Shown piece by piece: positions 57,799 to 64,000 of a stretch of 64,000 bases of DNA. A model generated the notes under the pieces. That model had not been told where the DNA came from, did no database searches, and saw only the letters and a list, made by a program, of their open reading frames with translations. The DNA lies in assembly GCA_036399775.1 (NCBI GenBank), contig DASWMJ010000091.1, forward strand, positions 1 to 64,000. Direction: 5' to 3'. The translations under genes and the position numbers were made by a program. The DNA comes from JADMIH01 sp036399775 (GTDB lineage Bacteria > Chloroflexota > Chloroflexia > QHBQ01 > JADMIH01). Position 1 is the first letter of the stretch. Each line of letters starts with the position of its first letter.

Positions 57799-57803
57799 CT
57801 TTT

Positions 57804-58772
57804 TCACAGCCTGCTGTTGCTGCGGCCCGGACCCAGCGTAGGCGATTTCGGCTCGGTTAAGGAGGTAAACTTCTCCGCGCTGCCCTCTACCCTCACCAGG
57901 CGCACACGATCTATTCGCACCCCGCCGGTATTGCCCGGACCTGCCGGGTCGAGGCGCAGACGGGCCAATTGTCCTCTCCATGCAGGGTTGTCGCCAAAGT
58001 AGGCGCGGTAGGTGTGTAGCTGCCCGTCAGCCGCAGCCTTCGCCCTCACGGAGTTAACTTCCAAGAAAGCGGGCGCGCCCACGGTTGCGAAGAATATCTG
58101 TATGCCGGGGTCCGCGACCGGCACGCCCGTTACCATCATCACTTCCACGGCGTTATAGCTGTCCAACGGGATGTCCAACTCAGGGCTGACAAGCTGGGGG
58201 TCGGCACCTGCCAGGGGATAGAACCAACCCGGCCCCCCCATGTTGCCCGCGCCCAGGTCCTTTGCCGTCCAGCCAGATGCGCCACTCGCGAAGCCCCAGG
58301 TGGTGCGAGTATCCTTCTTGTAGTGGATGAAGCGGGTGCCCTGGACAATGGAGTACACGCGCTCATTGACCCGTCCGCACGAAGAGCTATCGTACTTGCA
58401 ATCGCTCTCGTCCATCTGGGTGGTGCGGTATGTACCGTCATCGAATACCTGCGCTACCACAGCCACGTGCCCCGCCACGAGGTCCGCGCCATAGATGCCC
58501 GGCTCGAACACGGCTATATCACCATGACGGGGGTATAAGCTCACGGGCCAGCCCTGCTTCTCTGCGTTGTCGTCCCAGTCCTTAGCCTCTCCCAGGTTGG
58601 CGGGCAGGTCGGGCCGGTTCTGCCAAGCCCAATAGGTGGACTTCGCGTAAGGGTAGGGGTTGGTGCCCGCGCCCGCCGCGCCCGGTGCGAACGACAGCGA
58701 CACGATAATCAGGGCAAGGCCCAACAGCAGCACCAGGATCGTCTCTAAACTCGCTCTCACGATCTCTTTCAT
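57804..58772 (-). CDS. CHAP-like secreted protein with Ser in place of the catalytic Cys
   Basis: 322 residues from the ATG at 58772 (GGGAGAG upstream). A signal/anchor helix (TILVLLLGLALIIVSLSFAPGA) is followed by a CHAP-type domain. Where active CHAP domains have ...G-Q-C-T-W..., this one reads YPYAKSTYWAWQNRPDLP (Ser45). The rest of the site is kept: GDIAVFEPG and GHVAVVAQV (His102). The second half (about 190-310) is a beta-sandwich with a DIPLDSYNAVEVMMVTG and RLDPAGPGNTGGVRIDRVRLV pattern like carbohydrate-binding modules. Either a non-catalytic binding protein or a Ser-dependent variant. Confidence 0.75.
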   Translation of the reverse strand: MKEIVRASLETILVLLLGLALIIVSLSFAPGAAGAGTNPYPYAKSTYWAWQNRPDLPANLGEAKDWDDNAEKQGWPVSLYPRHGDIAVFEPGIYGADLVAGHVAVVAQVFDDGTYRTTQMDESDCKYDSSSCGRVNERVYSIVQGTRFIHYKKDTRTTWGFASGASGWTAKDLGAGNMGGPGWFYPLAGADPQLVSPELDIPLDSYNAVEVMMVTGVPVADPGIQIFFATVGAPAFLEVNSVRAKAAADGQLHTYRAYFGDNPAWRGQLARLRLDPAGPGNTGGVRIDRVRLVRVEGSAEKFTSLTEPKSPTLGPGRSNSRL

Positions 58773-58953
58773 CTCGCACTCTCCCTCTACGTTCTCCATC
58801 TGCTATAGAACATAAGTTCTGTAGACATAATAGTAGCATAGTCAGGTGGTGTCAAGAGGGTTTTCCACATATTAGAACCTATTTTCGTATACCTAGCTTG
58901 AGCAGCACAAAGAGGCTGAGTTCTTTCAGCATTCATTACATGGGCATAGTAAA

Positions 58954-58979
58954 GATGGACTGGGCTAGCCCAGTCCATC
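58954..58979. terminator. 26-bp perfect palindrome
   Basis: Two 13-bp arms without loop, centred on CTAG (GATGGACTGGGCT and complement). It is 38 bp past the stop of the minus-strand gene at 59017 and, read on the minus strand, is followed by TTTACTAT, so it probably ends that transcript. Confidence 0.6.
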
Positions 58980-59016
58980 AGAGCGCTTGTACTTTCAACC
59001 TACTGGATGGTTGTCT

Positions 59017-59910
59017 TTATGGGAGCGGAGGAGTAGGACATGGTTGTATCTGGCATATAAGATGTGTTGGGGTGGGCACGGGTAAAGTTGGAGCGCTCGT
59101 AGGGTCAGGTGGAGGTGGTGGTCCCACAGGAGGAACAGGAGTGAGCAGAGGACATGGTGGGGTTACTCTGATATATCTATCCGGTCCCCCACCACTCACG
59201 ACAACTCCAAAGTTGTCCCAACTACGTGAAGTCAAGTTGAACCTAAACCATGAAGGACGGCTAGTAGAGACCAGGAGAAGTCTTGTTTGGCCGTCAGTTC
59301 CTATCTCCTCTGCTACCACCTCTACCGGCCCGCACATGTATGGCGTTAGATAGTCACCACCCAAGCTGTCTACACGTTCTCCATAGCCATTGGACGAGAC
59401 CGCCTGAATTTTTACCATGCCTTGTTCGCGTATGCCCACGTCCCATACACCTCCACCAGGATTGTATGCTTTCGAACCTGCATATACTGTAAGGTAGTTC
59501 CCTCCTATCAGCCCTGCCCAGGCATTACGAATGCTGTACATCATATTCAGGCCAGCAGCTTGAGGATGCTGTAATATTCCAATTGGCAGGGGCTCTGGAG
59601 ACGGAAATGGTGGTGAGGTCGGAGGAACAAAGTTGCTCTTATCAACTGGTGTACCCGCCAGTGCCGTAAGCCTTGCATTTTGCTGTGCCTGTTCGTCACG
59701 TTGCTCAGCCTCGTCACCTGCGGCTATATTCGTTGCAAGCGTTACCAGGTCAACGGGAGTAGGTCCCGAAAGGGGTGGTAGATCAGGTGGGGTGTCTCCC
59801 TTTACACCTTGTGCAGCAAGGACGAGGAGCAAAAGGATAGCGATGAGTCCGACGCTGAACAGCAAATTGGAATTCTTATTCACCTTTTTGTCTGGCTGGT
59901 GACTTCTCAT
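59017..59910 (-). CDS. Membrane-anchored or secreted protein of unknown function
   Basis: 297 residues. Short basic n-region, one hydrophobic helix (NLLFSVGLIAILLLLVLAAQG), a Pro/Asp linker, then a beta-rich domain (GLNMMYSIRNAWAGLIGGNYLTVYAGSKAY..., QEGMVKIQAVSSNGYGERV..., TRLLLVSTSRPSWFRFNLTSRSWDNF) and a Pro-rich C-terminus. No family recognised. Low GC. Next to a second secreted gene of similar composition (59988), so the two may be one transferred unit. GAGGG precedes the ATG. Confidence 0.55.
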   Translation of the reverse strand: MRSHQPDKKVNKNSNLLFSVGLIAILLLLVLAAQGVKGDTPPDLPPLSGPTPVDLVTLATNIAAGDEAEQRDEQAQQNARLTALAGTPVDKSNFVPPTSPPFPSPEPLPIGILQHPQAAGLNMMYSIRNAWAGLIGGNYLTVYAGSKAYNPGGGVWDVGIREQGMVKIQAVSSNGYGERVDSLGGDYLTPYMCGPVEVVAEEIGTDGQTRLLLVSTSRPSWFRFNLTSRSWDNFGVVVSGGGPDRYIRVTPPCPLLTPVPPVGPPPPPDPTSAPTLPVPTPTHLICQIQPCPTPPLP

Positions 59911-59987
59911 CTAGTCCCTCACAATAACGGGTGGTAATACCTTACCTCACACAGTAAGACGTTTTCAGAACCCTGTACTAGCGATGT

Positions 59988-61238
59988 TCACGGCGTAAGA
60001 AATCGGATATCAGTAGACCAACCCAGCAACTGATCCGTTCTGTGACAGCCAGAACTAGGTGATGTACAAGATGATGGCGGATTTTGATACCCGTGGTACG
60101 CAGGATCCATATTGTTGAGTTGCTCTGCAAGCTGGGTCCACCCTGTCTCAGGTGTGGTCGCACCTGGTCCGCAGTCGTATCCACAGTCGCTAAACTGAGT
60201 AAAACTACCACCAAAGACTACTTTTTGCGCTGTATTATTGGTTAAGGAGTAGCCATACAAACTGATCTTCTGCCACTGCCGAGCATTGACATCCGACGGT
60301 GTTGTCCCAGAACCACCAAAGTAAATCTCAGGTAGAGCTCTAGCAAACATAGCCCCTCGTGAGACATACCAAACGTCACTTTGCCTCCAATAAACAGTTG
60401 CTGGGTTATTGGGGTCATAATCGCAAATGCTGCTTGGTGGATTTGTTGTACCCGGTGCTGGGTAGCACCCAGCAGCCGTGCCGTAATTATAGTAGACATG
60501 CTGTCCGGTATTAGAGTAACCCGATGTCCAGGATTTTGTCCAACTGGACTCATGCCAGTCACCACTATGGGTATCAGTCTCAATATCATTTGCGCTTGCG
60601 ATTTTTATATAGGAGTACACGTCAGGCCAGTTGTCGCGGAAGTGATCGGAAACTCTGTTCACTAGGCTGCCCCATTGCTGTCCAGCTTGGTAAGGGTCCA
60701 CAGTGTCGGACGTTACGCTGTTGTTTGTCCCTATAAGAACCGTCAACCGAGGTGGATTTCTGTTCGTCGCTGGCGTTCGGTAATAGTAACCCAGGACGTA
60801 TTGTTTGGCGCACTCTTCTATTTGAGCATTTCTAACGAATCCAGCACCTATGAGGAGGGTGCCCCAGCCGCCACTAGCAGGGCGATTGACTTGAGCGCCA
60901 AAGTCTAGAACTACTACCCCATTGTAAGGTTTAGCGTTGTTTGGGTCATAGTTTGGATAGGGCGGGCTACCGGCATTTGTTGAGCGATCGCCCTGTGCCT
61001 GACCTGCCTGACTACAGCGACCCCCACTTGTACTGTCGACGGTCTGCATATAACGACTCCCTGTGGCCGCAGGCGGCGTGCCTACAGCGATACGATGTGC
61101 ATAAGCTAATTGGGGCAAGCGTAGTGCTGGTGTAGCACTCACACCGACAAGGGCAAGGACAACGAAAGCAAGTAAAATCTTTTGCTGCGTAATGTTGCCG
61201 ACTATTTGTGCTAGAGTAGAATTTACTTTGCGTCTCAT
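59988..61238 (-). CDS. Secreted protein of unknown function, possible barrel fold
   Basis: 416 residues. Signal peptide (KILLAFVVLALVGVSATPALR) then a large domain: VVVLDFGAQVN, LLIGAGFVRNAQIEECAKQYVLGYYY, RLTVLIGTNNS, VYSYIKIASANDIE, AMFARALPEIYFGG. The spacing of beta strands and helices suggests a TIM-barrel-like glycoside-hydrolase-type fold, with candidate acidic residues in ANDIETD and ALPEIYFG, but I cannot assign a family. Eight Cys, several in Cys-x-Cys-like spacing near the end, hint at disulfides. Low GC; transferred together with 59017 is possible. Confidence 0.55.
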   Translation of the reverse strand: MRRKVNSTLAQIVGNITQQKILLAFVVLALVGVSATPALRLPQLAYAHRIAVGTPPAATGSRYMQTVDSTSGGRCSQAGQAQGDRSTNAGSPPYPNYDPNNAKPYNGVVVLDFGAQVNRPASGGWGTLLIGAGFVRNAQIEECAKQYVLGYYYRTPATNRNPPRLTVLIGTNNSVTSDTVDPYQAGQQWGSLVNRVSDHFRDNWPDVYSYIKIASANDIETDTHSGDWHESSWTKSWTSGYSNTGQHVYYNYGTAAGCYPAPGTTNPPSSICDYDPNNPATVYWRQSDVWYVSRGAMFARALPEIYFGGSGTTPSDVNARQWQKISLYGYSLTNNTAQKVVFGGSFTQFSDCGYDCGPGATTPETGWTQLAEQLNNMDPAYHGYQNPPSSCTSPSSGCHRTDQLLGWSTDIRFLTP

Positions 61239-61704
61239 GTCCGGGTTTCCTCCCTATAGTGAGGGGCCACAAGTTGCCCTTCTTAGCCCAGTCGAAGCAA
61301 TAGATTATCTGAATAGTGTTTGAGGTCTTGCGCAGGTGGGCTAAATTATTGGCTATGCTTACTTACAACATAACAAAACTGTTTGCTCACGCTTTAGGTG
61401 AATAGACATTCACCCTGTGCAACAATGCGTTCCAATCTCGTGGAGTAACAATACATTACCACCTTGAAGGGGGGGAGCAGCAATAGTACTTTAGTACTAG
61501 TTAGTGCTTGGTGAATCAAAGCAGCTTCTTGAGGAAGCGAGCCATTATTACGACTGTTGCGTTTCCTCGCGTTATCCACATTTCCACAATTGCGGCGGAT
61601 AGACATGAGTTGGTACAATTGCAGGTGAGTTAGCGAGAGCGCCCCACCCGGAATTGCATACTTTCGGGGTATGGCGCTTGATATTTAGAAAGTGAGAGCA
61701 CAAA
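61239..61704. other. Intergenic, divergent promoters only
   Basis: AT-rich region between two divergent genes. No gene, RNA or repeat recognised. Confidence 0.35.
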
Positions 61705-62346
61705 TTGTCAGAGATAACCTGGTTGGGCCACGCTTGCTTCAGGCTGAAAAGCAAGGATGCCGTGATAATCGCCGATCCCTACGATAAGAGCCTCGGCCTG
61801 GGCACGATGAACCAGAAGGCCGATATCGTCACCATCAGCCACGACAACCCCCACCACAACGCCGCAGCCGTAGTCAAGGGCGAGCCTTTCGTGGTGAACG
61901 GCCCAGGAGAGTACGAGGTACGGGGCGTCTTCGTTACGGGCGTATGGTCGTTTGCCGACGACAAAGGCGGCAAGGAGCGCGGGCGCAACGTCATCTTCCT
62001 GTTCCACCTCGATGACCTCGTGGTGTGCCACCTCGGCTCGCTGGGCCACACCCTCAACTCGCACCAGGTAGAGGCGATAGGCGACGTGGATGTGCTGCTG
62101 GTGCCGGTGGGCGGGTTTACCACGCTCACGGCGTCAAAGGCAAGCGAAGTGATAAGCCAGCTAGAACCGAGGATAGTAGTGCCGATGCACTACTCCACAG
62201 GCCGCGAGGTATTGGAACTTGATACGCTGGACAAGTTCACCAAAGAGATGGGCCTGAAAGAATGGACACCCCAGGACAAGCTCAGCGCCAAGAAATCAGA
62301 CCTGGACGACACCACCAGAGTGGTAGTCCTTGAAGCGAAATTTTGA
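61705..62346 (+). CDS. UPF0173-type metal-dependent hydrolase (metallo-beta-lactamase fold)
   Basis: 213 residues; ITWLGHACFRLKSKDAVIIADPYD, DIVTISHDNPHHN (His motif variant), VNGPGEYEVRGVFVTGVWS, VCHLGSLGH, and VPMHYSTG are the UPF0173 pattern. In most MBL enzymes the motif is HxHxDH; here SHDNPHH is the family form. Substrate unknown. TTG start at 61705 fits; the stop lies within the following heptad array. Confidence 0.85.
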   Translation: MSEITWLGHACFRLKSKDAVIIADPYDKSLGLGTMNQKADIVTISHDNPHHNAAAVVKGEPFVVNGPGEYEVRGVFVTGVWSFADDKGGKERGRNVIFLFHLDDLVVCHLGSLGHTLNSHQVEAIGDVDVLLVPVGGFTTLTASKASEVISQLEPRIVVPMHYSTGREVLELDTLDKFTKEMGLKEWTPQDKLSAKKSDLDDTTRVVVLEAKF

Positions 62347-62425
62347 ATTTTGAATGCTAAATTTTGAATTAGGTTATCCCAGTTCAAGCAAATAATTCAA
62401 AATTCAGCATTCAAAATTCAAAATT
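62339..62425. repeat. Heptad array and inverted copy (word AATTTTG)
   Basis: Left arm 62339-62371 (AATTTTG, AATTTTG, AATGCTA, AATTTTG...) and right arm 62393-62425 are complementary except one position; loop 21 nt. The hydrolase gene's stop codon is inside the left arm. Confidence 0.9.
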
Positions 62426-62442
62426 GAAATTAGGGGGAAGTG

Positions 62443-62814
62443 ATGGACGAGTTGCAGGCAGGAGCGGGCGTGAGCATAGGGATCATTTCGAGGGAGCAGC
62501 CGGGGCAATTGCGGTCGGTATCTACCAGTCCGGTGATCTCCCCGCAGATGGTTTATATAGATATGCAGGACGAGCGGGTGCAGGACGTGGTCTTGCGCGT
62601 TCAGCGGGTCATCCGCAATACTTATAGCGACGCAGAATTCGTCAGCTACATTGGCACCAGCCCCCTGGGCATCTACATAGAGGTATACACGGACGGCGAC
62701 GAATTCGACGGCATCCTGGGGATACTGAGTGACAAGGTAGGCAATCTGAACATAGCAGCCGGGGTAGATGTCTGCGTAGTGCCCCGCCGCAAGGCAAAAG
62801 CACAAGCAGCCTAG
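62443..62814 (+). CDS. Small protein of unknown function
   Basis: 123 residues with AGGGGGAAG upstream. The second half is an alpha/beta unit (VQDVVLRVQRVIRNTYSDAEFVSYIGTSPLGIYIEVYTDGDEFDGILGILSDKVGNLNIAAGVDVCVVP) that looks like a small ferredoxin-like or NifU-like fold; no motif allows naming. Between two hairpin arrays, upstream of pyrG. Confidence 0.5.
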   Translation: MDELQAGAGVSIGIISREQPGQLRSVSTSPVISPQMVYIDMQDERVQDVVLRVQRVIRNTYSDAEFVSYIGTSPLGIYIEVYTDGDEFDGILGILSDKVGNLNIAAGVDVCVVPRRKAKAQAA

Positions 62815-62815
62815 C

Positions 62816-62882
62816 GAATTCGGAGTGCGGAATGCGGAATGCGGAGTCAAGAAGGTAATTCCGCATTCCGCACTCCGAATTC
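62816..62882. repeat. Heptad array and inverted copy (word GAATGCG)
   Basis: Arms 62816-62840 and 62858-62882 are exact complements over 25 bp (GAATTCG, GAGTGCG, GAATGCG...), loop 17 nt. It lies 22 bp before pyrG. Confidence 0.9.
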
Positions 62883-62903
62883 CGCATTCGAAGGGGGGTT
62901 TTG

Positions 62904-64000
62904 ATGGCGAAATACATCTTTGTGACGGGTGGCGTGGTGTCGAGCGTGGGCAAGGGGATCACGGTGGCCTCTATCGGGCGCGTGCTCAAGAGCCGGGGTA
63001 TCTCGGTCTCCCTGCAAAAGCTCGACCCCTACATCAACGTAGACCCAGGCACCATGTCGCCGTACCAGCACGGCGAGGTCTTCGTCACCGATGACGGCGC
63101 GGAGACCGACCTCGACCTGGGGCACTACGAGCGATTCATAGACGAAAACCTCACCCAGGCGTCCAACGTCACCACCGGGCGCATCTACTCCTCGGTAATA
63201 GCCCGCGAGCGGCGCGGCGACTTCCTGGGTGCGACGGTGCAGGTCATCCCGCACATCACCAACGAAATAAAGTCGCGCATCGCGGCTGTGGCACGCTCAG
63301 GCGCGCCGGACGTGGTGATAGTGGAGGTGGGCGGCACGGTGGGCGACATCGAGGGCCTGCCCTTCCTCGAAGCCATCCGCCAGATGCGCCGCGACGCGGG
63401 GCGCGAGAACGTGCTCTACATGCACCTCACCCTGCTGCCCCAGGTGACGGCCACCAGCGAGCTAAAGACCAAGCCCACCCAGCACTCGGTCAAGGAGTTG
63501 CGCTCCATAGGCATCAACCCCGACGTGATACTCTGCCGCTCCGACCAGCCGGTGGGAGAGGATATCATCTCCAAGATAGCCCTCTTCTGTGACGTGGAGC
63601 CGCGCGCCGTGGTCCCCCTTCCTACTGTCAGCAACATCTACGAGGTGCCTTTGTTGCTCGAAGATCGCGGACTGGGCAACTTTATCGTGGAGCGTCTGAA
63701 CCTGGGCGGGCACTCCCCCGACCTGGCCGGATGGCGCAAGATCGTCGAGAAGATGGCATCCGCCGACACCCAACGGCCCCTGACGGTGGCGCTCTGCGGC
63801 AAGTACACAGAGTTGCACGACGCCTACATCAGCGTGGCCGAGGCGTTGCGACACGCCGCCGCCCACAACGACGTACGGGTGGAAGTGCGTTGGGTGAATA
63901 CAGAGGCGATAGAGCAGCAAGGGCCGAATGACCTGCTGGCAGGGGTGGACGGCATACTCGTGCCGGGCGGCTTCGGTGATAGGGGCGTCATGGGCAAGAT
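62904..64000 (+). CDS. pyrG: CTP synthase, 5' part (runs off the window)
   Basis: The frame opens with MAKYIFVTGGVVSSVGKGI and is uninterrupted to the end of the window (about 365 residues). Amidoligase domain: KLDPYINVDPGTMSPYQHGEVFVTDDGAETDLDLGHYERF, the VEVGGTVGDIEGLPFLEAIRQ and LKTKPTQHSVKELRSIGI. The glutaminase domain begins at VALCGKYTELHDAYISV; its catalytic Cys lies beyond the edge. Makes CTP from UTP, ATP and glutamine. ATG at 62904 after AAGGGGGG. Confidence 0.97.
   Translation, partial: MAKYIFVTGGVVSSVGKGITVASIGRVLKSRGISVSLQKLDPYINVDPGTMSPYQHGEVFVTDDGAETDLDLGHYERFIDENLTQASNVTTGRIYSSVIARERRGDFLGATVQVIPHITNEIKSRIAAVARSGAPDVVIVEVGGTVGDIEGLPFLEAIRQMRRDAGRENVLYMHLTLLPQVTATSELKTKPTQHSVKELRSIGINPDVILCRSDQPVGEDIISKIALFCDVEPRAVVPLPTVSNIYEVPLLLEDRGLGNFIVERLNLGGHSPDLAGWRKIVEKMASADTQRPLTVALCGKYTELHDAYISVAEALRHAAAHNDVRVEVRWVNTEAIEQQGPNDLLAGVDGILVPGGFGDRGVMGK

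Overview
The window looks like a chromosomal contig from a member of the Chloroflexota, probably an uncultured or poorly sampled one. This is an inference from content: secreted proteins carrying the tandem 'FPETG...YFERAVFE' module that is common in that phylum, several polytopic GT39/GT87-type glycosyltransferases, a short-leader or leaderless gene style with extended -10 promoters (TGC-TATAAT close to the start codon), a primary sigma factor with a long acidic N-terminus, and a generally high-GC backbone. Lower-GC patches lie at about 2.9-6.2 kb, 23.2-24.2 kb, 31.8-34.3 kb and 58.8-61.7 kb.

Layout. 0-2.5 kb: zinc/manganese-type binding lipoprotein behind a strong promoter and palindrome, a helix-hairpin-helix protein, and a tRNA-Leu/Met/Arg cluster. 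2.4-6.4 kb: an accessory segment bounded by a complete tRNA-Arg and a 3' copy of it. It holds two decayed DoxX C-termini, a decayed type II restriction-modification N-terminus, a membrane protein plus HTH/helical-repeat gene pair, and no integrase. 6.4-15 kb: GT39-like glycosyltransferase, VapC and MazF toxin-antitoxin pairs, PepN, and an MFS transporter. 15-18 kb: purC-purS-[mrp]-purQ. 18-22 kb: three glycosyltransferases of the polyprenol-phosphate-sugar type. 22-27 kb: a helicase-less ISP-like restriction-modification enzyme with a DUF3592 membrane protein, then a double GNAT. 27-31.5 kb: PQQ-propeller surface protein, SecG, peptide-binding protein. 31.5-34.3 kb: a cluster of small lipoproteins.

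34.3-45 kb: a glutaredoxin-like gene with an in-frame TGA exactly at the first redox cysteine (candidate selenoprotein), a membrane-spanning SF2 helicase, a large secreted protein, and a PhnD/PhnC/fused-PhnE ABC transporter of the type that includes putative selenate importers. 45-52.5 kb: RtcB RNA ligase with a mini-intein, ArsA/Get3-like ATPase, primary sigma factor. 53-57.7 kb: CHAP protein, Rad52/DdrA-like annealing protein, small HTH protein, TPR protein. 57.8-61.2 kb: CHAP-like protein whose catalytic Cys is Ser, and secreted proteins of unknown function. 61.7-64 kb: UPF0173 metallo-hydrolase, a small protein, and the 5' part of pyrG.

The most striking non-genic signal is a set of short tandem arrays with a strict 7-base period. 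The seven-base word differs at most loci. At five intergenic loci the array is followed by its own reverse complement, so transcripts would fold into long hairpins; other arrays run into coding sequence. A second class is long, perfect hairpins (21-27 bp stems, mostly 3-nt loops) between co-directional genes. Nothing here was checked against a database; family assignments come from motif recognition.
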